NCBI GenBank assembly: GCA_038230415.1 | Contig: JBBRNH010000001.1 | Span: 62,001 to 126,000, forward strand | Length of the DNA stretch: 64,000 nucleotides | Source of the DNA: JBBRNH01 sp038230415 | GTDB lineage: Bacteria > Bacteroidota > Bacteroidia > Cytophagales > Spirosomataceae | Direction of reading: 5' to 3' | Shown here: positions 7,784-15,886 of the stretch, in pieces | How positions within the stretch are numbered: the first letter of the stretch is position 1 | Layout of the letters: each line of letters begins with the position of its first letter | Notes under the pieces: model-generated | The model's input: the letters and a program-made list of their open reading frames with translations, nothing else | Told to the model about the DNA's origin: nothing | Databases searched by the model: none | Made by a program: the position numbers and the translations under genes

Positions 7784-10700
7784 CTATCGTTTAATTATCG
7801 CTTCGTCGAAATTCATTACCGTACTGGCAACCACTGTCCAGGCGGCCAAGTTTGCCGGGGGAAGTTGCCTGTTTACGGGGTATTCGCCAACGGCCAGCAG
7901 CGTCTGCGCCCGCTTCGGATTTTGCTGAAAGTCAGCCAGTTCCTCGGCATACAGTGCGCTCAGAATCTTTATTTCGTCGGGCCGCGCCGGGCGGCTGACA
8001 AGGGCTTTAAAAAACTGATTGATAACCGTAGTAACGGCAGTTGTGCCGGTGGGCGATGGGTCAGTGCGCGGATTAACTGACGGTTGCCTGTTATCCGGGC
8101 GGCTTTCCGGCAGTATAACAGGTACTACGTTTTGCGCCAGTACCCGTGCCGCTTCCACAAACTGAGGGTCGTTGAGCGTTACCAATGCCTGCAACGGCGT
8201 ACTGGTTTTCTGGCGTTTTACGATACAGGAGTGCCGTTCGGCAGCGTCGAAGTTAAGCATCATCGGCGGGGGCGAACTGCGCTTCCAGATCGTATAAATA
8301 CTCCGTCGGTACAGCGTATCGCCGTGACTTTGCGTGTAGTTCACGGCGTTGCGCGTGGCAAGGGCTTCCCAGATACCGGTTGGCTGATACGGATACACGC
8401 TCGGCCCGCCGATTCGTTGGGTTAGCAAACCACTGGCAGCCAATACGTTATCTCTTATCTGCTCGGCACTCATTCTGTAGCTTGGCCCGCGTGTGAGGTA
8501 GGTATTGTCAAAATCAGCCTCCCGCGCTGCTACCGATACCGACGATGATTGCCGGTAAGTAGCCGAGGTAACAATGAGCCGTTGCAGTGCTTTTACGTTC
8601 CAGGGCGCAACACCGTCGCCACCGTCGCGCAATCGAACGGCTAAATAATCGAGCAATTCGGGGTGGCTCGGTAAGGCACCCTGGTTGCCAAAATCGTCAG
8701 AATTTTTGGCGAGTCCCTGCCCGAAGTACTGCTGCCAAAAACGGTTTACCATTACGCGGGCAAACAACGGGTTGTCGGGAGCCAGGAGCCAGTTTGCCAG
8801 ATCGAGCCGGTTTTTGGGTTTGCCATTGCCCTTGTCGGGCAGTTGATTCAACGAGTGCAACACGCCGGGCTGTACCCGGTCGCCGGGTACATCGTAGGCT
8901 CCCCGTTTCAGGATGAAGGTTGGACGCGGGGTCTTGCGTTCGTGCATCGTCATCACGTCAATTTGATCACTAAGCAAATCGGTTTCCCGCCCCAGCAAGG
9001 CCCGGCGCGTCAGGCGGTTTTCCTGCGTTGGCTTATCCACATTGGTCAAAAAGTAATCATACAAAGCGGCTTCCTCTGCCGGGGATCGTTTTGGGTTGCG
9101 AATAGCTGCTGTCAGTTCGTCCTGTTGCGTAAACATCCCCTGCACATCGAGCCGGGTCAGTTTGCGGGCATACACCCGGAGGTCATCTACCGAATAGCCC
9201 CGGTAGTTGTAGTCGTGCCGTTGGCCGATGGCAAAGTTTGGTGTACCCGCCCCCCAGGCCGACCGTTTTTTACCCCATAACGCGCTCTGTGTCAGATTAT
9301 CGGTGATGGTCCTGGTCGGTATCGGTTGTCCGTCGGCGTAGAGTGTAACACCGTTGGCGCGGCTTGTTCCGTCGTAGGTCACGGTCAGCAAAACCCACTT
9401 GTTGAGCGGCAATTTCTGGGTGGTTTCAATGTCAATGGCATCGTCGGGCCAGACATAACTGAGCCGGAACGCCAGCCGCCCGTCTGCAAGCCGATCATAC
9501 TCGTAGCCCCGGAACCCGTTGAACGGCCCCAGATTGCGGTTAAACAACGGGCCGGTTAGTTTGGGGTCGGTTACGTTTACCCACAAGCTGACCGTGAATG
9601 GCTGATTTCGCTCGAACCAGGCCGGATACTTCGTGGTGCTTAGTTTCTGCCATTCGCCTGCTCCTTTGAGTTCCATAAAACTCTCGCCCACTAATGTAAC
9701 GCCCTGACCAACCGGGCTTTTGACGAACGGAATCGGGTGGTCGAGGTCACCGTGCGTCTCCATCGGCAGGGTGTCGTTGGCGAGGTTGGCAAAAATTCGG
9801 CGTGTTTTCTGTTTGCCCTTGTCGCCTTCTTTTTTGTCGGTAAACTGGTCAAACGGGATATTCATCACCAGCCCTTCACGGGCCGAAATCATCGTGTTTG
9901 GGTTTTTCGGGGCGGTTTTTAGCCACGATTGAAAACGTTGCTTCACCGGCCCCGAAACCGCCAGCGTTGCCTCATCGCGGTCGGCAACCCGGATTTTCTC
10001 CCGGATAAACTTTAGTTGGGCTTCTGCCGAGGCCGAGGTCGGCAGCGTTACGTGGGGCGAGGGTTCGCCATTGTACGGAATCTGCCCGAACTCGTTGTTA
10101 TTGGCAAAGAACGCACCTAAAGCGTAATAGTCTTTCTGCGAAATGGGGTCGTATTTATGGTCGTGGCACCGGGCGCACTCTACCGTCAGGCCCAGCATGG
10201 CTTTCCCAAACGTGTCGGTACGGTCGCCGATGTAAGCTGCTTCGTATTCGGCGGGAACAATACCGCCCTCCTGACTTTGCTGATGATTCCGGTTAAAGGC
10301 CGTAGCCACGAGCATATTCCGGGCAATGGCTTCGTCTGTCGATTGAGGCAGCAAATCACCGGCTAACTGCCACGTAATGAACGTTTTGAGTGACAAATTT
10401 TTATTAAACGCCCGGATTACCCAATCGCGGTAGGGCCACATGGTTCGCGGGCCGTCGTCCTGATAACCGTGCGTATCGGCGTAGCGGGCGGCATCGAGCC
10501 AGTCAACGGCCATGCGTTCGCCATAGTGCGGGCTTTGCAGGAGTCGGTCAACCGCTTTTTCGTAGGCGTTCGGGGCTTTATCGGCCAGAAACGCATCTAC
10601 CTCGGCGGGCGTTGGCGGTAATCCGGTGAGGTCTAAACTTACCCGGCGCAGCAACGTAGTTTTATCCGCTTCCGGTGCAAGCGTCAGATTCTTTTCTTTG

Positions 10701-11245
10701 GCTTTTGCCCAGACAAAACGGTCAACATCATTTCTGGCCCAGCCCGAATCGTAGGGTTGTGGCACAGTCGGCTTCGCCGGGGCCACCAGCGACCAGTGCG
10801 GCTTATACTCTGCACCCTGCTCGATCCATTTGATGAGCAACGCTTTTTCTTCGGCACTCAGCGTCAGGTTCGATTTTGGGGTTGGCATCACCTCATCGGG
10901 GTCGGTGCTGACGATGCGGTGGAACAACTCACTACCCGCCACGTTGCCGGGTTTGATGGGTGTGTGTCCGCTCTCTTTCAGGGCTGCGTAGGCGTTCTCG
11001 GCAATATCAAGCCGCAACCCGGCCTGCTGTTTGTTGGCATCGGGGCCATGACAGGCAAAGCAACGGTCGCTCAGAATCGGCTTGATATGCAGGTTATAAT
11101 CAACCTTGTCGGGCAGGGTTTTAGAAGCCAATAGAACATCGGCGGGTAACTCAGCGCGGTGGCAGCCAGCCAGCCAGCCAACCGAGCCGACGATGAGCGT
11201 TACCAAACTGAGAAACGTGTATCTACTACTGATCTCGAAACGCAT
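7784..11245 (-). CDS. DUF1549/DUF1553 lipoprotein with cytochrome-c-like and LamG domains
   Basis: A very large cell-envelope lipoprotein (about 1,153 residues) of the planctomycete-cytochrome family. From the N-terminus it shows a lipoprotein signal with Cys at about 28 (VGWLAGC), a PSCyt1-type domain with a CFACH haem motif at 62-66, and a PSCyt2/DUF1549 domain (about 160-380, with CARCHDHKYDPI, a second CxxCH). A LamG/concanavalin-like domain follows (about 530-700), then a PSD1/DUF1553 domain (about 780-1060). The family is thought to act on complex polysaccharides, but that is not proven. The ATG at 11245 gives the lipoprotein signal directly and is preferred to a TTG ten codons upstream. 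Forms an operon with the DUF1501 gene. Confidence 0.9.
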   Translation of the reverse strand: MRFEISSRYTFLSLVTLIVGSVGWLAGCHRAELPADVLLASKTLPDKVDYNLHIKPILSDRCFACHGPDANKQQAGLRLDIAENAYAALKESGHTPIKPGNVAGSELFHRIVSTDPDEVMPTPKSNLTLSAEEKALLIKWIEQGAEYKPHWSLVAPAKPTVPQPYDSGWARNDVDRFVWAKAKEKNLTLAPEADKTTLLRRVSLDLTGLPPTPAEVDAFLADKAPNAYEKAVDRLLQSPHYGERMAVDWLDAARYADTHGYQDDGPRTMWPYRDWVIRAFNKNLSLKTFITWQLAGDLLPQSTDEAIARNMLVATAFNRNHQQSQEGGIVPAEYEAAYIGDRTDTFGKAMLGLTVECARCHDHKYDPISQKDYYALGAFFANNNEFGQIPYNGEPSPHVTLPTSASAEAQLKFIREKIRVADRDEATLAVSGPVKQRFQSWLKTAPKNPNTMISAREGLVMNIPFDQFTDKKEGDKGKQKTRRIFANLANDTLPMETHGDLDHPIPFVKSPVGQGVTLVGESFMELKGAGEWQKLSTTKYPAWFERNQPFTVSLWVNVTDPKLTGPLFNRNLGPFNGFRGYEYDRLADGRLAFRLSYVWPDDAIDIETTQKLPLNKWVLLTVTYDGTSRANGVTLYADGQPIPTRTITDNLTQSALWGKKRSAWGAGTPNFAIGQRHDYNYRGYSVDDLRVYARKLTRLDVQGMFTQQDELTAAIRNPKRSPAEEAALYDYFLTNVDKPTQENRLTRRALLGRETDLLSDQIDVMTMHERKTPRPTFILKRGAYDVPGDRVQPGVLHSLNQLPDKGNGKPKNRLDLANWLLAPDNPLFARVMVNRFWQQYFGQGLAKNSDDFGNQGALPSHPELLDYLAVRLRDGGDGVAPWNVKALQRLIVTSATYRQSSSVSVAAREADFDNTYLTRGPSYRMSAEQIRDNVLAASGLLTQRIGGPSVYPYQPTGIWEALATRNAVNYTQSHGDTLYRRSIYTIWKRSSPPPMMLNFDAAERHSCIVKRQKTSTPLQALVTLNDPQFVEAARVLAQNVVPVILPESRPDNRQPSVNPRTDPSPTGTTAVTTVINQFFKALVSRPARPDEIKILSALYAEELADFQQNPKRAQTLLAVGEYPVNRQLPPANLAAWTVVASTVMNFDEAIIKR

Positions 11246-11469
11246 ACGATTTATAGTAAAGGAGTTATGTAACAAAAGTACGTTTTTCCAGCACCGGATA
11301 ATTGGGAAATGCTATTCTTCCCGGCGGTATTTTCATAAAGCGATAATACGGCCCGACTTCCCTGTTGGCGGGTAAAACAGCAGCTCTTTTTGATTCTGGC
11401 ACCGTTTACCGGGATGAATCCGTTATTTTGTGAGAATCCATTCGTTACTAACTAATTAATCAACTGATA

Positions 11470-13569
11470 ATGAAAACCATTGTTCTAAAGCAAAATGCCA
11501 CCTTTAAAAACCCGGATATCGGCTACGTGCGGGCAGTAATGGCCGAGGTTAGTGGCAAATGGGTGCCGATTACCGACCCTGTTTCACAATTTCCCAATAC
11601 GGGTAATATTCTGATTTTCAATGCCTATCAGAGCGAAATAGACAAACGATACCTGAAAGAAGAACTGTTTTTTTTAGACTGTAATGTTAATCCCGGCCAC
11701 AACGACAGTCAGGCCGGTAGCTGCAAATATTCGGCATCAGGCAATGCCGCCGACGAACCCCAACGCCATCAGCTTTGCCCCGTTCTGAACAAACCCTTCG
11801 ACCCGGCCCGGCCTATTATCTTATCCGTTGACGATCAGCCGTATAACTACATTTTTTTGCGCGATGGCGAGTTTATCTATGGCCCTTTCTGGCACACCAA
11901 CGAGACCGAAGCCGATAACGACGATAAACTCCGAATCAGACTGAAAGCCGATAATGCCGTTGAATTAGAAATATCTGCCGATTACGAAAACTGTATTTTT
12001 CAGATTCCGGTTGCCGAAGCCAAACTGCTCGAAGCCAACGGTCAATATTATGTTCTGGATGTCCGCGAATTACTCGCCGACGACCGGCGGTTGCGCCACC
12101 CGATTTATTACGGCGCGTCTGGCGAACTTATGGAGTGGGCGCGGAAAAAAGTCGGTGGGGCGTGGTCATTAGATATTCGGCACCTGCGGCAGATTGGGCA
12201 ATATTTAGATGATCTGAACCCCGAAGGCAAACTCGAACAGCTTAAACTTGACCGGCTGCGGCACCTCATGCGCGGTAACGAAGAATGGATCAGCCAAAAA
12301 CTCCCCGCCTTTGCCCGCCAGTTTTTGACCGATACCGACGAGGGGCAGGAATTTTTGAACGATTACCTCCGCAACAATGAAGCCGAAATTTATAGCCGCC
12401 AAAAAGATGACTGGCAACGGCTCCACGCCGAAATCCGCAAACTCAGCGACGAACTTCGCCGACGCAAAGCCCCCGGCGATGCCAGTCTCGTGCCACTCGA
12501 TGCGCCGACGTTTTTGCGCCCCGTGCTGCCCACGCCCGGCGTATATGTGGCCGAGGTGCGGCAATGGCTCGAAGACGCGGGCCGACCGATGGACTTTAAC
12601 GAAACCGCCAATTACCTTATTACCCTGCAACAGAGCTACTTAACCGTTTTGGCTGGGTTGCCGGGCGTGGGCAAAACGTCGCTCGTGCTGCGGCTGGCCG
12701 GGGCAATGGGCCTGACCCAACGCACACTGACCGTGCCGGTTGGCCGGGGCTGGACATCGGTAGCTGATCTGGCCGGGTATTACAACCCTTTTACGGAGCA
12801 ATTTCAGGCCGCCCGGACGGGGTTATACGAAGCCCTGAAACAACTCGATGCCGAGCAGGAACGAGCCGATGATCTGCCGTACTTAGTACTGCTGGATGAA
12901 GCCAACCTCAGCCCCCTCGAACATTACTGGTCTGATTTCATGCGCCTGTCTGACCCCGAATCAGAGCCGGTGCTGACGCTGGCGGCTGGTAAGGAGAATG
13001 CCCATTTCCGACTGGGGCGCGGGCTGCGCTTTGTGGCAACCATCAACTATGACCATACCACCGAAGTGCTGTCTCCCCGATTGCTCGACCGGGCGGCTGT
13101 AATCCGGTTGCAGGTGGCCCGCGACTTGGTAGAGCCGAATTTTTCGGAACCGCCGGAGCCACTGCCGTTGCTTACGTCGGGGCAGGCGCAGGCGTTGTTT
13201 GGCGAAACCGCCGAACCCTTCACCGCCGACGAAGCTGCGTTGTTCCGGCAATTGCGCGAAATTCTGGAAAATGAAGAACCCACCTTCGGTCAGCCGATTG
13301 TGATTAGCCCGCGCAAACAACGGGCGGTGCAAGCCTATTGCGGGCGGGGACGCACGATTCTGGAGGGTGAATCGGCGTTTACCGCGCTCGATTTTGCCGT
13401 GAGCCAGCACGTCTTGCCATTGGTGAATGGCCGGGGCGAAGCCTTTGGTCGGCGGCTCCGCAAGTTGCTCGAACTCATTGACCGGCCCTTGCCGCGCTCG
13501 GCCCGGCTGCTGACGCGGCTGCTGACCGTTGGGGCCGATTCGTATCAGGTGTATCGGTTTTTTAGCTGA
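11470..13569 (+). CDS. McrB-like AAA+ ATPase (motor of an McrBC-type restriction system)
   Basis: A 699-residue protein with a C-terminal AAA+ module of the McrB type. Walker A is GLPGVGKTS at about 396-404, Walker B is LLDEAN at about 474-479, and the sensor region reads FVATINYDHTTEVLSPRLLDR. In McrBC systems such an ATPase binds and remodels DNA for a nuclease partner. The first 250 residues are beta-rich and match no domain I recognise; they probably hold the target-sensing part. Residues about 255-340 look helical and charged, possibly a coiled coil. It heads a four-gene operon with a RelBE-type pair and a DUF2357 nuclease. McrB normally uses GTP; whether this one does cannot be read from the sequence. 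Confidence 0.85.
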   Translation: MKTIVLKQNATFKNPDIGYVRAVMAEVSGKWVPITDPVSQFPNTGNILIFNAYQSEIDKRYLKEELFFLDCNVNPGHNDSQAGSCKYSASGNAADEPQRHQLCPVLNKPFDPARPIILSVDDQPYNYIFLRDGEFIYGPFWHTNETEADNDDKLRIRLKADNAVELEISADYENCIFQIPVAEAKLLEANGQYYVLDVRELLADDRRLRHPIYYGASGELMEWARKKVGGAWSLDIRHLRQIGQYLDDLNPEGKLEQLKLDRLRHLMRGNEEWISQKLPAFARQFLTDTDEGQEFLNDYLRNNEAEIYSRQKDDWQRLHAEIRKLSDELRRRKAPGDASLVPLDAPTFLRPVLPTPGVYVAEVRQWLEDAGRPMDFNETANYLITLQQSYLTVLAGLPGVGKTSLVLRLAGAMGLTQRTLTVPVGRGWTSVADLAGYYNPFTEQFQAARTGLYEALKQLDAEQERADDLPYLVLLDEANLSPLEHYWSDFMRLSDPESEPVLTLAAGKENAHFRLGRGLRFVATINYDHTTEVLSPRLLDRAAVIRLQVARDLVEPNFSEPPEPLPLLTSGQAQALFGETAEPFTADEAALFRQLREILENEEPTFGQPIVISPRKQRAVQAYCGRGRTILEGESAFTALDFAVSQHVLPLVNGRGEAFGRRLRKLLELIDRPLPRSARLLTRLLTVGADSYQVYRFFS

Positions 13570-13616
13570 TAATCAGTCTGTTTACTCTCGTTTTTCAAAA
13601 AATACCGGTAGAAATC

Positions 13617-13829
13617 ATGAGCATAAAACCACAATTTATTACCAACGAAGATGGCCAACGCACTGGAGTAATTCTGTCTATTGCTGAATTCAATCAACTA
13701 TTGGATGAGTTAGACGAGGCCAATACCGTGCAGTTGTATGACTCGGCAAAAGCCGAAAACTTAACCTTTCGCCCAATGGCTGACGCGCTGAAAGATATTC
13801 GGGATAGGCGGGCTAATCGGCATGTATGA
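13617..13829 (+). CDS. Antitoxin of a RelB/Phd-like family
   Basis: A 70-residue antitoxin that should neutralise the toxin encoded next to it and repress the promoter. The N-terminal half (MSIKPQFITNEDGQRTGVIL) resembles the DNA-binding start of Phd/YefM and small RelB-type antitoxins, and SIAEFNQLLDELDE is the helix that follows. The C-terminal tail is basic (IRDRRANRHV) and would wrap the toxin. It starts 47 bp after the McrB-like gene, and its last 8 bp overlap the toxin start, the usual order and coupling in such pairs. Being placed between the ATPase and nuclease genes of an McrBC-type operon is unusual. Confidence 0.8.
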   Translation: MSIKPQFITNEDGQRTGVILSIAEFNQLLDELDEANTVQLYDSAKAENLTFRPMADALKDIRDRRANRHV

Positions 13830-14073
13830 CGTTCAACTGAGTAGTCGGGCCGAGAAATCACTTGAAAAACTACCCGACCAGGCCTTTGATCGGGTAACTG
13901 AAGCAATTGAAAATCTGGCAACGAATCCAAGACCGCCCGGTTGTAAGAAACTCAAAGGGCGATTAGGCTACCGAATCCGGGTGGGTGATTATCGGGTGGT
14001 TTACGACATTGCCGATGATATTCTGGTAGTGCTGGTAATTGATGTCGGACACCGGCGCGAGATTTATGAGTAG
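13822..14073 (+). CDS. RelE/ParE family toxin
   Basis: An 83-residue toxin of the RelE/ParE superfamily, most likely a ribosome-dependent mRNA interferase. The family pattern is clear: an N-terminal helix pair (SSRAEKSLEKLPDQAFDRV), then NPRPPGCKKLKG, the core strand YRIRVGDYRVVYDI, and a C-terminal VGHRREIYE. Arg and Tyr residues in these blocks are those used for RNA cleavage in RelE proteins. It is clearly homologous to the second toxin of the window at 41079-41333. Its stop codon lies inside the first codons of the DUF2357 gene (ATG at 14066), suggesting translational coupling with the nuclease. Confidence 0.88.
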   Translation: MYDVQLSSRAEKSLEKLPDQAFDRVTEAIENLATNPRPPGCKKLKGRLGYRIRVGDYRVVYDIADDILVVLVIDVGHRREIYE

Positions 14074-15886
14074 TCAAATGCTGTATTTCACCCTCCTCCA
14101 ACGGCTCGAAACGGGCCACGTCCGGCAATACGCACTGCCGTTGACGGAGACGCTGCGGGTGTCGGAAAACGACGCGCTCTGTCTCTGGACAACCGCCGAT
14201 GCGCTCCCGATTGCCGCAACCATCTGGTTATCAGACGCACCGTTTCCGTTAGAGCGCACCGGAAACGATGCTGTGTTGCAGGCCGCGTTCTGGAACACCG
14301 CCGAAGCCACACCCACCCAAGAACGCCATTTCGTGAAAGAAGCCGGGCGACCGCTCACGTTTTGCAAACCACTCCTGAACCGCTTTGGCCTGTGCCGGAT
14401 TCGGTATCAGGCCACGCCCGACGATGCGCCGGTGCTGCTGGCAACGGCAGAGGTGGAGTCGGCCAAACTCACGCCCGACGAACTCAACGACCTGCTCGAT
14501 TACCTCGTGGCGCGGGGCGTAACCTACTGGCGGGCCGAAAATAGCCTGACCACCGTAAGCGTCTCCGACAATACTGCTGGGCCGCAGCCCACGCACCAAC
14601 TCGCCCAGGTCAGCCGCGACCTGACCGAACTTGAACAACTCTGGCCCGCCTTTCGCGATTTGCCCCAGACCCGGCTCGTGCCGCAGGATGGCTGGGCCGA
14701 AACCCGCGTCAGCAATTATTCGGAGCGGTCGCTGGGGTGGCTGGCGCAGCATCCCGACACGCTTCGCCCCTCGGCACCCACCGAGCCGGGAGCCATGCGC
14801 TGGAAAACCCAGTATATGCTGCCGGGCCGGACGCTGGCAACCCAACTTGCGCCGACCACCGACACCCTCGAAAACCGCGCCCTGCACGGTTACCTGCACC
14901 AGATGCTAAGCTGGTTGCGGCAACAGCAGGAGCAGTTGGCCCGCCCGCTGGCGGTAATCGGGCCGGGAACTGCGCCCGCACCGACTAATGCGAACACCCT
15001 GAAACAGTGGCAACAACAACGCTACGGCCTGCGCGTTGGCCGCGAACTCCGCACGTTGAGCGAGCGGGCCAGCACGTTGCTGTATCGGTTTTGTGAAGTT
15101 ATGCCCGTTACCGAGCCAATGATTGGATTGCCGCCCGGTTTGGCCGGATTTTCGGCCAGCGACCACTACTTCAGGGCCGGGCAGGTACTGTTACGCTGGT
15201 ATAACCGGCTCGGCTCCGAAGCCGACGACGATGGCGAAGGACTGGCCGGGGTCAAAACCCTCGACCGGCTTTATGAATTACTCTGCTTGTTTAAGTTGCA
15301 GGACGCGCTCGACGCGCTCGGCTACCGCCTGACCCGCTATGAACCGAAACGGGTAAATGCGCCTGACCTCGCCGACGACGACCGGACAGGCAGCTATTTT
15401 TTCGCTCATCCGAACGGAAATCAGGCCCGGCTGCACTACGAGTTCGTGCCAGACACCTATACAATTGTGACGCGCGGCACACTCCTGCCCGATTTTATTC
15501 TGGAATATTTGCCCAAAGAAGCCCCTGCGCTTGGGTTTGTGCTGGATGCCAAATACCGCCGACGCTCAATAATTGTCCGTACCGAATTCGCTGATTTAAC
15601 GCTGAAATACCTGCACGGCTTAGTTCCTCGTGCCAGTTTACCCGCCCGTCCGGGCCGTCCGGCAGCACCCGGCCCGGTCAGAACCGAGGCTCTACTGGTT
15701 CTGCACCCCGCTGATAATAGCGCGTTTGGCGGCTATGCCAATAACGACCATACGTTTTATCAGCGCGACAAACATGACCTGTTTTCGGCTCAGCCCAGCC
15801 GCCCCTTTATCGGGACGGTTGAGGTGGCCGCGTCGTCGCGTTCGCCCGAAGACCTTGTGAAGGTGCTGACGGCGTTATTAGTCTGA
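14066..15886 (+). CDS. DUF2357 / PD-(D/E)XK nuclease, McrC-like partner
   Basis: A protein of about 606 residues with an N-terminal DUF2357-type region and a C-terminal PD-(D/E)XK domain (the DUF524 type), the combination found as the nuclease subunit of McrBC-like systems. The catalytic signature PDFILEYLP then, about 14 residues on, FVLDAKYRRR is visible (Asp near 494, Lys near 496). The middle includes a helical segment (LHGYLHQMLSWLRQQQEQL). The ATG at 14066 overlaps the toxin stop by 8 bp; a Met five codons later is a possible alternative. It would cut DNA under control of the McrB-like ATPase at 11470. Its 3' end overlaps the convergent lipoprotein gene by 80 bp. Confidence 0.85.
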   Translation: MSSQMLYFTLLQRLETGHVRQYALPLTETLRVSENDALCLWTTADALPIAATIWLSDAPFPLERTGNDAVLQAAFWNTAEATPTQERHFVKEAGRPLTFCKPLLNRFGLCRIRYQATPDDAPVLLATAEVESAKLTPDELNDLLDYLVARGVTYWRAENSLTTVSVSDNTAGPQPTHQLAQVSRDLTELEQLWPAFRDLPQTRLVPQDGWAETRVSNYSERSLGWLAQHPDTLRPSAPTEPGAMRWKTQYMLPGRTLATQLAPTTDTLENRALHGYLHQMLSWLRQQQEQLARPLAVIGPGTAPAPTNANTLKQWQQQRYGLRVGRELRTLSERASTLLYRFCEVMPVTEPMIGLPPGLAGFSASDHYFRAGQVLLRWYNRLGSEADDDGEGLAGVKTLDRLYELLCLFKLQDALDALGYRLTRYEPKRVNAPDLADDDRTGSYFFAHPNGNQARLHYEFVPDTYTIVTRGTLLPDFILEYLPKEAPALGFVLDAKYRRRSIIVRTEFADLTLKYLHGLVPRASLPARPGRPAAPGPVRTEALLVLHPADNSAFGGYANNDHTFYQRDKHDLFSAQPSRPFIGTVEVAASSRSPEDLVKVLTALLV

